From the NCBI GenBank assembly GCA_040222455.1, contig JAVKDD010000003.1, forward strand, positions 62,001-126,000: a stretch of 64,000 nt of DNA, in the 5' to 3' direction. The first letter of the stretch is position 1; each line of letters starts with the position of its first letter. The stretch comes from RHLJ01 sp040222455 (GTDB lineage: Bacteria > Bacteroidota > Rhodothermia > Balneolales > Balneolaceae). Position numbers and translations under genes: made by a program. Under the pieces are notes generated by a model. That model saw nothing but the letters and a program-made list of their open reading frames with translations. It was not told the DNA's origin and made no database searches. This document shows, piece after piece, positions 27,338 through 37,274 of this stretch.

Positions 27338-28329
27338 TAGTACAATTCAAGTAATGCTCCATTATGAGTCACGGTATCTTCATAAATTGGCGATAATGCT
27401 AAATATTGGTTTTCGATCACTTCCCATCGCACGGTTCCAACATTCATAGGTATGGCAACCGAGGTCTCGTATACAGAGTCTTTTGTTTTTATTAATTCAC
27501 CAGACAGGTAAGTGATTTCACCCACATAAAAACGGATTTGAAACAGGTCGTTCGCTTCAATATCATTTGAGGAAGCATCCTTCATCCAACACTCAGAAAT
27601 CACAAATCGGGCAATACGTTGCTGGTCATTAAAATAGGTACGGGGAATATCTTCTCCAATCAATATACGATCATCCAGTTGCTCCCAACCACCATTAGGA
27701 ATATATCCATTGTAGTCAGAGGGTTTAATAATTCGATATTTATACTGGTGAGGTTTGGTTGAACTCATCTGGACGGGCATTCTGATTTCGTAAATGCCAT
27801 CTTTGTCATCGTCCCAAAGCTGTATACCTTCGGGATCCCAATCGATAAATGTTCCGGAAACAACCACATGATCTTTTTCGGGATCAAAAAAATCTAAAAT
27901 CTTTTGGTTGTTCAAGGATACTGAAAATTCTACTTCATCATAGGAGGAGGGCCTCCACGGGAGGTTGAATTCAAAGACAGGTTGTTGTTCCTGAACTACG
28001 GAAGAAGAAATAATACGGTTTGAAATGAGTTCCCATCCCGAATTCGGGAGATCTAAGTTAGTCTCGGAGGTTATGATGAATTTGAATTCAAGGGTGTCAG
28101 TCGATTCTTTTACTTCATACTCGTAAATCCAATCTCCGTCAATATCTTGGAGAAAACCTGAGTTGGGACTCCAGTCATTGAAAAATCCGGCAATAGCGAC
28201 TTTATCTCCATTTTCGGGGTTAAAATACCCTTCATCATGCTGGGAAGACATATCGAGTTTCAAAACTGTTTTAGAAGCATTTTCGCAAGCGAACAAGAAA
28301 AATATATATAATAATATTAGTACTCTCAT
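27337..28329 (-). CDS. Lipoprotein with two starch-binding-like (CBM20/CBM48-type) domains
   Basis: A lipoprotein signal (MRVLILLYIFFLFACE) is followed by two similar beta domains: residues about 35-135 (VAIAGFFNDWSP ... YEYEVKES) and about 160-250 (VVVSGTFIDWDPEGIQLWDDDKDGIYEIRMP). Both have the GxFxxWxPxxxxxxDxDxDGxYE pattern of glycogen/starch-binding-like folds. No catalytic domain is seen. Translationally coupled to the O-antigen-ligase-like gene. It may bind a surface glycan; inferred. Confidence 0.7.
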   Translation of the reverse strand: MRVLILLYIFFLFACENASKTVLKLDMSSQHDEGYFNPENGDKVAIAGFFNDWSPNSGFLQDIDGDWIYEYEVKESTDTLEFKFIITSETNLDLPNSGWELISNRIISSSVVQEQQPVFEFNLPWRPSSYDEVEFSVSLNNQKILDFFDPEKDHVVVSGTFIDWDPEGIQLWDDDKDGIYEIRMPVQMSSTKPHQYKYRIIKPSDYNGYIPNGGWEQLDDRILIGEDIPRTYFNDQQRIARFVISECWMKDASSNDIEANDLFQIRFYVGEITYLSGELIKTKDSVYETSVAIPMNVGTVRWEVIENQYLALSPIYEDTVTHNGALLELY

Positions 28330-28340
28330 AGAAATAGAAA

Positions 28341-28369
28341 AGGCTCTCAACTATAATAGTCGAGAGCCT
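28341..28369 (-). terminator. Terminator after the M6-like metalloprotease gene
   Basis: Arms AGGCTCTCAAC / GTCGAGAGCCT with one mismatch and a 7-base loop, with a T-rich stretch (CCTTTTC) on the minus strand, directly downstream of the protease stop. It separates this cluster from the lipoprotein gene. Confidence 0.75.
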
Positions 28370-28384
28370 AATTTATAATTTAAC

Positions 28385-31300
28385 TTATTTAATCAATGTG
28401 ATTTTCTGGGACTGTAAAGTTCCTGCAATATCAGCTCGTACCAAGTACACTCCACTAGCTAGATTTGAAGCATCAAGGGTCAGTGAATGTACGCCCGCCT
28501 GAAAGTTTTGATTGGTTAAGACAGATACTAGTCTACCACTAATGTCATACACATCCACCCGAACTTTTCCAGCTTCTGGTAACTCAAAAGAAAGCACAGT
28601 AGATGGGTTGAATGGATTCGGATATGCTGCATTGAGTTTGAACTCAGTAGGAAGTACTTCTTTAGTGATCTCTGAATTAGGTTTAACTTTTGAGTCCTCT
28701 GCCTCTGTACCCACTTTTGATTCTTCAATCAATTCTTCCAATGCTTGGATCTCATCAGTAAACCCAGTACGTGTATTTCGAGGGTCAACACCACGCTCGC
28801 TGAGTATTGTTAGCTTCTCATATACTTTAATTGCCTTTACATATTCTCCTAACTGCGTCAAAGCTTCGGCTTCCACAAAGCCGGCCTCACGTTCAACATC
28901 AATATTAGAAAATTTACCATTAGCACTTTCGATCTTTGAAAAAGCCTGATCTGGCATTCCTTCAATTAATAACTGATTTGCTTCAAGCATCAATGCAGTT
29001 TCAGAAGCCAATCGCTCATTTTGGCTTACGGAGCCTCCGTTCATGTGCGCTTCACTAACAAACCCTTTAATCATAGATTTTACATGGTCAAACTCCGATC
29101 TATTGTTTTTTGGAAGCGCGTTATAGTATCCAATGAGACCATTTAGTTTCTTAGGAATATCATTAGCTACTGGGTCATTCTGAATTTGTCCAATAAGTGT
29201 AATTATTTCTTTTCGGACAGAGAGGTAGTCATCTTTTTGATCATCGCTTTCCATTCCCTCAAGGCTTACGTTTAGTTGAGCAGCAGAAAGTACATTTTGT
29301 TCAATTCCGATCGTAGGTTGATTGCTTATCAAATTAAATGGTACACTCCCTCTTGGTCCTACGCTCCCAAACATTTGGGTTGTTTGATATGGCGTATAAT
29401 CGACACTGCCATAAAACTTACCAGATGATGGAGCGGCATAATCCCAGGCATTGTTTTCCATGCCAACTGTCCAGGAAATAGTAGACTCTCCAGATGTTGT
29501 TTGAGCAAGATTATAGACATATTTAGTGGAGGTTGAGGAAGTATTTTCGAGCACGGCAGTATAGCTTCCACCACTGGCATCCCACCATCGAGCGCTTGTA
29601 CTACTTAAGTATACTTCATGGCTATTATTCCGATCCAAATTGTTATTTCCATCTACACTGGTTGAATAGCCATCATACACTACCCCATTGTAAGCTATCT
29701 CTACAGCGTTTGAACTATTATTGTATATATCATTGCCACGGAAATAACCCCCACCATTGTATGGATAACCTAAATAGGCGTTATATACATATATTCCGTC
29801 ACCACCATTATTCTTAATGTCATTATATTCAAGTCCTAAGTATGAGCTACTGGCATATATTCCATGACTTCCATTATTCTCGATCTTAGAGTCTGATATT
29901 TTTACAGAACCCCATCCTCCTGAATAATCCAAGTAGGTGCGAATTCCATAATCTTCATTATCTCTGATATTCGAATATTCAACGATATTATTATCGCTAC
30001 GAAAGTATAATGCTTCACCTACTGTGCCTTCTACAATGGAATATTCAAAAATATTCGCATCCCCGCGCATCTCTATTCCAAACCAAGCATTGGCATCATC
30101 CCAAGTGGGTTCATTGTAAGTAAACTTTACGGGGTTGCTCAAAGTGCCAACTGCCCTGATTTTTGCTCCACTATAAGTAAGAATTTTACTAGCATACCCA
30201 ACCTGAACTTCGGTATCATCATTGATATCCATAACATAACCGGAGCTGTTACCGGAACCTTTTAAAGTAGCACCACCATTAAAAATATACGTTCCCCCTC
30301 CAACCGAAGGAGTCTGAATAAAAGCACCGTTATCAAGGGTAAGTGATCCGTTAAATTCCATTGTTCCACCTGGAAGAGTCATCAAACATATACTACTGCT
30401 ATAGGAAGTATTACCTAAAAAAGTAACCAGCCCTCCATCTCCGGCGTTAAACTCCCCAATTACACTAGTATTAATGGTTGCACCACTGCTTACATTTACC
30501 TCTCCTCCATCTTCAACAAAAATTAACGCGTGATCACCTAAATCGACTGTAGACCCTGAGTTAATGTTCAATACTCCTTTTACAATCAAAGTGGTTTTGT
30601 TCGATGCTAGCCCGCCGGTCCCACTTTCTAATTCTAAATTGGCTCCACTATTAATGTTTACCGTAATCCCATCTTCTATGGTAACGGTTGTAGCCGAGCC
30701 CTGATTGTCTATTAAAAAAGAAGATGTATTACCAAAACTTAAACTTTGTGTGGTTATTGGATAAACAACTGTGCCATCCAAGAAACTAATTTCTGTATTG
30801 GATCCTACAGTTGCATTTTGATCTAAAAATATTTGTCTATCCCATATTTCGTTAACTGATAGTGATGAAGAATTGAAATTAGTGTATACATCAAATTCTA
30901 TTACGTTATTCGTTTGTTCTTTAACCATCAATTTAAAACCAGTAGAACTTCCGCTCCAACTACGTGCTGCAGGGTTTGTGATAGAACTAAATAAAGGTCG
31001 TTTATTTTTATTAAACGTAGTTATGAACTCTCTACCAGTAAATAATGCTCCTTGTGTTGTGTCACCATCTTCTTCATAAATAAATACCTTTTCATATTTA
31101 TTCTGTGTATTTGAATATTGCATCTGAGTAATATTTCTTCCGTTTTGGGATGGATAATCTTTGTAGAATACAGATAATTGACCGCCACCCCATGGATTAT
31201 TTATTACTCCGTCTTCATCCCAAACATAATCCCCATCAGATACTAACATTCTGTTATCATAAGAATTATCAGTTGAATTTTTATCGTGTAGAATAAACAA

Positions 31301-32406
31301 CCCTTTGTCAGATAAATTTTGAGTTGCATCATCATAGATACTCAACTTTTGATGATTGGTAAAATAATAGTACTCATAGTCTATTGAACTATTAGGAGTT
31401 ACATCATACTTGTACGCTTCTCCTGTAGTAATAAAATCATCTAATTCTAAACCAGTAGTATTTGATGTGATTTCGGAAACTGTAATCCATCCCAAGCGTT
31501 CTCTTTCTGATGCATTTGCAGATAATCCCTGACCTTGACCATGCTGCATAATACTAGGAATTCGATAGTCGATACCCGTGGTGCTCGCTGTAAAACTATC
31601 ATAAGGGTGCGAACCACCTAGCAGCCAATGCCCTAGTTCATGTTTTGTTGTATTTAATGTTCTCTGGGTATTATGATTGTCATGGACAGTTAACCCAGAT
31701 CCTGAACTACCTGATCCATATCCAAACTTTATATCTACACCATCAAGATTGATGGATGCACCATAGCCGAGAGAAGCTTCACCCGTCCAATTACCAAACC
31801 AATCACCTCCTTTCCATGTCATAAAGATCATATCAACAGTGCCATCTGAACTATTATCATTGCTATATCTACTATTGTTTCCCCAACTATCATATTCTGA
31901 GAAATCTACTTGTCCATCAATAGCATTCAATACATCGATAGTAGCTTCTCTTCTTTTTAAATATTGTGAATTGGATTGTTGATAAGTAGATTCAGTAGAA
32001 GGTTTAGGAGCCGTAACTTTAACTACATCTCCAATAACTTTATAATTACCAAATGACATTTCATCAAAATAGTTAGTAACATTTGCATAATTTGTATTGC
32101 CCTGTGTTACTGTAGAATCGATAAACTCGTCAGCCATTGTTGGAAAGCCTGTTGAATTCCAATGGTAATGCGAACTATTATCATCAGGAAATCGAACAAA
32201 TACAACTAATACCTTCAGGATTCCATTTGCAGTAATATACTCTCCATATGTATCATCTGCTGTCATCTTACTTTTGTATATGACATTATTGTTAGATTCA
32301 GTATCTACTGTGCCACAATAAAGTAGACTATCGCTTTCTTGACTTTTGGTAATTACATTTGCTCCAAATATAAAGAGCGCCAATAAGAATGTTTTTTTAT
32401 GTTCAT
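28385..32406 (-). CDS. T9SS-exported M6-like metalloprotease with beta-helix domain, apparent 1-base frameshift in signal peptide
   Basis: Large secreted protease, about 1340 residues. The catalytic zinc site is HELGH at residues 248-252 (numbering from the TTG at 32383), with N-terminal sequence like M6 peptidases (ILKVLVVFVRFPDD). A parallel beta-helix lies at about 690-970 (repeated IxxN...YGI units), then helical TPR-like repeats, then the T9SS sorting module (AAYPNPFNPSTVLSF to KITLIK). In the main frame there is no ATG before TTG 32383. An ATG at 32406 with SD sequence GGAG opens a signal peptide in another frame; one extra A in the A7 tract (32392-32398) would join them as MNIKKTFLLALFIFGANV. 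So the gene is phase-off, translated by slippage, or miscalled here. Confidence 0.8.
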
Positions 32407-32429
32407 ATCAACTCCATTTAATTCAAGGT

Positions 32430-33935
32430 TTATTTAATTAAAGTCATCTTTTTTGTTATGTAGCCAAATTTAGTTTCGAGTTGATACATATAGACTCCGG
32501 ACGGTAATGATTCAGCTTCAAATAAAAACGAATAGATTCCTAGACTAAGATTTTGATTAGATAAAATCTCTTTAACTTTTTGCCCTAAAATATTAAAAAT
32601 ATATAAATTAACTTTTGTATTTTGAGTAAGCTCGAAACTTATTGTTGTCGATGGATTGAAAGGGTTTGGGTAATTCTGATTTAGAATAAACTGCTTAGGA
32701 AAATTCTGTTCTTCACCAAAATTAGATGTGATTATAATAGAGGTATTTCCATAGGATTGATTATTTGCTATTACACCTTTTAACCTATGGCTATTACCTC
32801 CCTCTGAGTTTGAGAAATATGTTAATCCAAAAACATTTGACCACTCTGCATAACCTCTTGGTAATGGATCTGGATTCAAAGTATCAAAAACAGCAAAATA
32901 TGTGACTCCATGTACTGAATCTTCAATCCCAAAGGTATTAGTATTTACCAATCCGTTATAGTTTGCATACTCAAATGGAAAAAACGGTTCTGGTTCTGCA
33001 AGAAGCCAAGTCGAGTCATTTTGAAAATTGGAGATAAAAACTTTGGAAAAATCAATATTTTCAGCCCAAGCACTAGCATATACATTTCTGTTGTTATCTA
33101 TTCTCAAGCTATTTAGAATAGGAAATTTCGAATTTCCAAATGGAACCATTGCGTATTGAGTGGCTCCCAAAGTATCTGAGCTTACTAGTTGTATATTTAG
33201 GCCATAGTCTCTGACCCAAAACCCATCAAAATCAAACTCATCAAAGAAAAGTGAGTCTCCATCTTCGAGGTTAAAATATGGTTCAGTATTCTCTTCAGTG
33301 TTTACCGTAAACCTTCCATACATATTATCATTAATAGAAGCTCCAACTAACCTATAAAACTCACCTTCCCATTGCTGAAAACCAACAATTCCGAATTCTT
33401 TAGAAAACTGAACTGATAACATTGGAATAAAGTTTTCAGGGTTTGAATTAATAAATTCAGAAATATCAATACTATAAACATGTACTGTATCCCCAAAAAC
33501 TATTTCTTCTGAAATGTCTTTTATTCTACCAAACGTGCCATAACCTTCCTCAGTTTTTGAACAGTTAAAACATGAATTCCAAATTGAATCAATCTCTACT
33601 GAATCAATAAAAAAGCTTATAAAGTTGGAGTCACTAGAAAATGAACTTGTGAAACTATTTGATGCAAAGATTGAATCCTTTTGAATAATTATGGCACCAA
33701 AATCATAAGCATCACATATTGATTTATTCTTGTCCTGGACGCAATTAGAAATTTCTATCCTAAAAATATCTGATGTGAAAATACCTTCATATTCCCAGAC
33801 ATTATCTTCTGAATAAAGGTTACTTAGTTGAGCACTTTGAGCAGGTCCATTTGTGTAAAGCACTATTGATGCAAAAATGATTTTCAATAATGCTAATTTA
33901 AACTTGCTGCTATTTACCTTAACCTTAAATCTCAT
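32430..33935 (-). CDS. T9SS-exported hypothetical protein
   Basis: Secreted protein of 501 residues with an N-terminal signal segment (KLALLKIIFASIVLYTNGPAQ). About 400 beta-rich residues of no recognised family follow, then a C-terminal T9SS sorting module (LNQNYPNPFNPSTTISFELTQ ... KKMTLIK). It overlaps the preceding gene by 11 bases, and 24 bases lie before the protease start, so the three genes form an operon. Role unknown; probably cell-surface or released. Confidence 0.75.
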   Translation of the reverse strand: MRFKVKVNSSKFKLALLKIIFASIVLYTNGPAQSAQLSNLYSEDNVWEYEGIFTSDIFRIEISNCVQDKNKSICDAYDFGAIIIQKDSIFASNSFTSSFSSDSNFISFFIDSVEIDSIWNSCFNCSKTEEGYGTFGRIKDISEEIVFGDTVHVYSIDISEFINSNPENFIPMLSVQFSKEFGIVGFQQWEGEFYRLVGASINDNMYGRFTVNTEENTEPYFNLEDGDSLFFDEFDFDGFWVRDYGLNIQLVSSDTLGATQYAMVPFGNSKFPILNSLRIDNNRNVYASAWAENIDFSKVFISNFQNDSTWLLAEPEPFFPFEYANYNGLVNTNTFGIEDSVHGVTYFAVFDTLNPDPLPRGYAEWSNVFGLTYFSNSEGGNSHRLKGVIANNQSYGNTSIIITSNFGEEQNFPKQFILNQNYPNPFNPSTTISFELTQNTKVNLYIFNILGQKVKEILSNQNLSLGIYSFLFEAESLPSGVYMYQLETKFGYITKKMTLIK

Positions 33936-35586
33936 GTCCTTCAGTTTTTACTTGATTTGATATGAAAATTTTCTTCTCTGGTCTTTTCCAAAAAGACCAA
34001 TGTGTTGAGTTAACTTCAACTATTAAGCTTGATTTCACATTCTGACTCTGAAAGATCTCGGACCAGCTTTTTATATACGAATAAGGCACATTTGTATCCA
34101 TTCTTCCATGCCAAAAAGTGAATTTAGTTCTAGAATTTTTACTACGAATCAAATTAGCCGTTCTAAATGCTTCCTGTTCAGAAACCATTAGCCAAGAACT
34201 AATCATATACACTTCATTAAATGGGAAGTTTTGTTTTGTAAGTTCATTTAGCAAAATAGGCACACCTTTGCTCCATGAGATGGCTTTAATTTTTTTCTGC
34301 TCTTCTAGATCAATACTTGATAAGTAATTATTATTGAATACAGAAATCCCTAAGTCCAAGTCAGATGGTTTAATAAAAGGCATTATCAATGTATTTCCAG
34401 ATGCCTGAACGTAACTGTTCCATTCCGCCATCTTTGCATGACTTTTCCCTGCATATGTTTTGAAATATTGATTAACGGTATCCTCCAGTTCAACATGAAA
34501 ACCAATAATTAAGTCTTTTGGTTTTGAATTTATATACGGAGTGTACGCTCTAAAGATCTTACCATTGAATAATTCAGTTCTAGGGCCTCCAGTAAAAGAC
34601 AACTCTTCATTTTCTAGTAACAAAAGGTCTAGCAGAAATTCAGCTTTGTGCCGGGTTGAATACTCCAACTCTTTTTCCTTTTCGAAAAGCTCTGGGTGAT
34701 GAAGAGATAAATTTTCCAAATGAGCTACATTCTGCTCTTTTTGAAGCATAGTTTTGAAATCTAATACTTTTTGATGCGCCATTGTGTTTGAAAAAATTGG
34801 AACACTTTCTTTGTATAAAATCTCTCCTTCCTGATTAATGAGCTCATAATCAAAAACCTTAAACCCATCAAAACTCTCAGGAAGACTAACCCTGCCTGGA
34901 AAGGCATTAGCAGTATATAAGGTCCAATCTGAACTAAAGTTGTTAACTAGATCCAACCATCTATACCTCAGAGCATGAAATTGATCATACTTAATCCTTA
35001 AATCCATTTCTAGAGTTAGAGAGTAACTTGAATCTGGAAGTATACACGCCTCAGGAAGGTCGGAGTAGATTTCAGGAATGTATTTCAAAATCAGCTTTTT
35101 CAGTTTCTCTTCATCATAAGGCTCAATGTTGTAATGTAACCCCCAGCTACCGTTATATTGATCCACTTGAAATATTAATTCATTCGTACCGGAAAGTAAT
35201 TCAACGACAATCCAATCGGTATCTGGATGTAACCCTCTTTTATTTAAGTTTTGTCCAACAAGCTTGTTATTAACAAATAGTCGGAACCCGTCATCAGAGC
35301 CTATACGGATTAAATAAGACCCGGATTTAGCTTCGTAATTATCTTTGAATAAGATTGTTGAATTTTCCTGATAGCCAACATAATCACCAAATTGGATAAC
35401 AGTGTCTGAAGGGAGCACTTCCGTTACAAAAAACTTAGCTAAAGAGTTAGAACTAAGAAGAGAATCAACTACCGAAGAACAGTCACCAGAGCAGGGGAGG
35501 TTTGGGGTTAATGCTCTGGCATATCTTTCATTATCAGTACATGCACTTAACAGAATTATTAATAAAATGATATATGTCGCTTTCAA
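33925..35586 (-). CDS. Lipoprotein with PA14-like and alpha/beta-hydrolase-like domains
   Basis: A lipobox (LLSACTD) after a hydrophobic start predicts a lipoprotein. The N-terminal domain at about 60-150 (GSYLIRIGSDDGFRLFVNNKLVG) resembles a PA14-type carbohydrate-binding fold. The C-terminal half resembles an alpha/beta hydrolase, with SWSKG in place of the GxSxG elbow, then an acidic HGRMDTNVPYSY and a final histidine in NSTHWSFW. Serine-esterase activity is thus possible, but the elbow is non-canonical. The start is TTG 35586. First gene of an operon with two T9SS cargo genes. Confidence 0.6.
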   Translation of the reverse strand: MKATYIILLIILLSACTDNERYARALTPNLPCSGDCSSVVDSLLSSNSLAKFFVTEVLPSDTVIQFGDYVGYQENSTILFKDNYEAKSGSYLIRIGSDDGFRLFVNNKLVGQNLNKRGLHPDTDWIVVELLSGTNELIFQVDQYNGSWGLHYNIEPYDEEKLKKLILKYIPEIYSDLPEACILPDSSYSLTLEMDLRIKYDQFHALRYRWLDLVNNFSSDWTLYTANAFPGRVSLPESFDGFKVFDYELINQEGEILYKESVPIFSNTMAHQKVLDFKTMLQKEQNVAHLENLSLHHPELFEKEKELEYSTRHKAEFLLDLLLLENEELSFTGGPRTELFNGKIFRAYTPYINSKPKDLIIGFHVELEDTVNQYFKTYAGKSHAKMAEWNSYVQASGNTLIMPFIKPSDLDLGISVFNNNYLSSIDLEEQKKIKAISWSKGVPILLNELTKQNFPFNEVYMISSWLMVSEQEAFRTANLIRSKNSRTKFTFWHGRMDTNVPYSYIKSWSEIFQSQNVKSSLIVEVNSTHWSFWKRPEKKIFISNQVKTEGHEI

Positions 35587-35892
35587 TAGTCAACTGCTCA
35601 TTAAGCAACGATCAATTCAAAAGCAGACTAAAATATATCTCTCAAAATACTTCTCTCTAAAGGCATATCAACTGCAAAAAAGCTGGTCGTTATTAGTAAG
35701 AGCGATCTCAAAGCAATTCCTTACAAAAAAATTATTTGTTAACATTAAAAGACCCATTCACCCGACCACAATTTGATTCATGAATCGAGTTATTTTAAAT
35801 AAGTGTCATTATAATACATGGATTGATTTATTAAAAAAATGTGAGTTAAAAGGTTTCGGTTGTTTCAATCGAAACCTTTTTTATTTTGAGCC
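35587..35892. other. Intergenic spacer with one terminator-like hairpin
   Basis: A 306-base AT-rich divergent spacer between the minus-strand lipoprotein operon and the DUF3667 gene. Apart from the hairpin at 35848-35880 no repeat or gene was supported; plus-strand reading frames here look like shadows of the neighbouring gene. Confidence 0.6.
35848..35885 (+). terminator. Hairpin with T run just before the DUF3667 gene
   Basis: Perfect 11-bp stem AAAAGGTTTCG / CGAAACCTTTT (35848-35858, 35870-35880) with an 11-base loop, followed by a T-rich stretch. It ends about 12 bases before the DUF3667 start codon. No plus-strand gene lies upstream, so it may be a leader attenuator or end a short unannotated RNA; alternatively it hides the ribosome site. 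Confidence 0.6.
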
Positions 35893-36654
35893 ATGATCGA
35901 TTCTAAGGCGGAAATAAAAAAAAGCAATTGTCTTAATTGTGGACAAGAAGTATCAGGTAACTACTGCTCCAACTGTGGTCAAAAATTCCAGCCAACCAAA
36001 GTACCTTTAAGACTCTTTCTGGATGATGTTGTTGAGACACTTTTTACCTTCGATAACCGCCTATTTCGTACACTAAGAGATCTCTTTCTAAAACCGGGTA
36101 AAGTTACTATAGATTATTTAGAAGGAAGGAGGGCTAAATATCTTCCTCCTCTAAGAATTTACCTCTCAATAAGTGTGGTGTATTTTTTATTTGCACAGTT
36201 TATTGAAAGTGATAAAATACTGTTCGTTAATTTTACTCAAGATGCCGAGTCGGATTTAAATCTGGCAAAAATAATACAAACAGGGTTATTTTTTCTGGTA
36301 CCTGTATTGGCTTTAATTTTAAAAGCTATTCATAGAAAGAGAAAAGCATTTTATATAGAATATTTGATCTTTTCAGTGCATTTACATTCAGTTTGGTTCG
36401 TATTCTTTACCATTCAATTACTGATTGGATATCTAGTAACCATACTCGGTGATGGACTCTCTTCTACAGTTAACAACGCGTTAAGTATTTTTGGTGAGCT
36501 ATTTCAATTTGGAGCTATGATATTTTTAATAATTAGTGTAAAAAAAGTATTTGGAGAAAATTGGTTGAAAGCAATACTAAAAAGCATTTCAGCTCTTTTT
36601 ATTTACTTATTATCGCTTGGACTGGTAACTTTTTTAGCAATATGGTTTTTATAA
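35893..36654 (+). CDS. DUF3667 family membrane protein with zinc ribbon
   Basis: The N-terminus carries a CxxC zinc ribbon (CLNCGQEVSGNYCSNCGQKF). The DUF3667 signature LFTFDNRLFRTLRDLFLKPGKVTIDYLEGRRAKYLPPLRIYLSISVVYFLF follows, with four to five membrane segments up to the C-terminus. Family function is unknown. One base separates its stop from the gamma-carbonic anhydrase start, so the two are likely cotranscribed. Confidence 0.82.
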   Translation: MIDSKAEIKKSNCLNCGQEVSGNYCSNCGQKFQPTKVPLRLFLDDVVETLFTFDNRLFRTLRDLFLKPGKVTIDYLEGRRAKYLPPLRIYLSISVVYFLFAQFIESDKILFVNFTQDAESDLNLAKIIQTGLFFLVPVLALILKAIHRKRKAFYIEYLIFSVHLHSVWFVFFTIQLLIGYLVTILGDGLSSTVNNALSIFGELFQFGAMIFLIISVKKVFGENWLKAILKSISALFIYLLSLGLVTFLAIWFL

Positions 36655-36655
36655 T

Positions 36656-37204
36656 ATGATTCAAAAATTCTTGGGAAAATCCCCAAACATCCATAAAACA
36701 GCGTATGTAACGCATAGTGCAGATATTATTGGAGATGTTACAATGGGTGAGGAAAGCAGTGCGTGGTTTAACGTTACTATTCGTGGTGATGTAAACAAAA
36801 TCACCATTGGAAAACGAAGCAATGTGCAGGATAATGCATGTATTCATGTAATGAACCAAACGGGACCAACCATTATTGGTGATGAAGTAACAATTGGTCA
36901 TGGCGCGGTTGTTCATGGTTGTACCATCAAAGACAGAGTTTTAGTTGGTATTAATGCCACTATTCTTGATAAAGCATTGATTGAACCGGATGTGATTATT
37001 GCCGCTGGAACATTAGTCCCTCCGAACAAAATTCTGGCGAGTGGATATCTTTATATGGGCTCTCCTGCAAAACCAGCTCGTAAACTATCGGATGAAGAAA
37101 TCGCGTCTATCAAAAAGTATTCACAAAATTATGTGAAATATAGTAGAGCGTATCAAGGGAAAGATAAGTATGAAAAAAACCCCTTTTATTCAGAAGGAGA
37201 TTAA
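36656..37204 (+). CDS. Gamma-carbonic-anhydrase-like left-handed beta-helix protein
   Basis: Trimeric hexapeptide-repeat protein (YrdA/CaiE-like), seen in the repeated hexapeptides from IIGDVTMGEESSAWFNVTIRGDV through VLVGINATILDKALIEPD. The three zinc histidines are in CIHVMNQ, TIGHGAVVHGC. The family ranges from active carbonic anhydrases to proteins without activity; this one keeps the histidines. Residues 145-182 form a C-terminal helix. Soluble, of normal length (182). Confidence 0.82.
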   Translation: MIQKFLGKSPNIHKTAYVTHSADIIGDVTMGEESSAWFNVTIRGDVNKITIGKRSNVQDNACIHVMNQTGPTIIGDEVTIGHGAVVHGCTIKDRVLVGINATILDKALIEPDVIIAAGTLVPPNKILASGYLYMGSPAKPARKLSDEEIASIKKYSQNYVKYSRAYQGKDKYEKNPFYSEGD

Positions 37205-37274
37205 TACAATTTAGAATTAAGAATGACACCATGAATACTTCATTTTTAATTTCAGCATTGATAATTCTCAATTG

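Noticed and set aside
28385..32383. TTG 32383 as the true start of the M6-like protease
   Set aside because: It has no ribosome site and removes the charged part of the signal peptide, whereas the ATG at 32406 with GGAG fits if one A is added.
35402..35776. Plus-strand open frame as a separate gene
   Set aside because: It runs antisense to the lipoprotein gene with no domain or ribosome site; it looks like a shadow.
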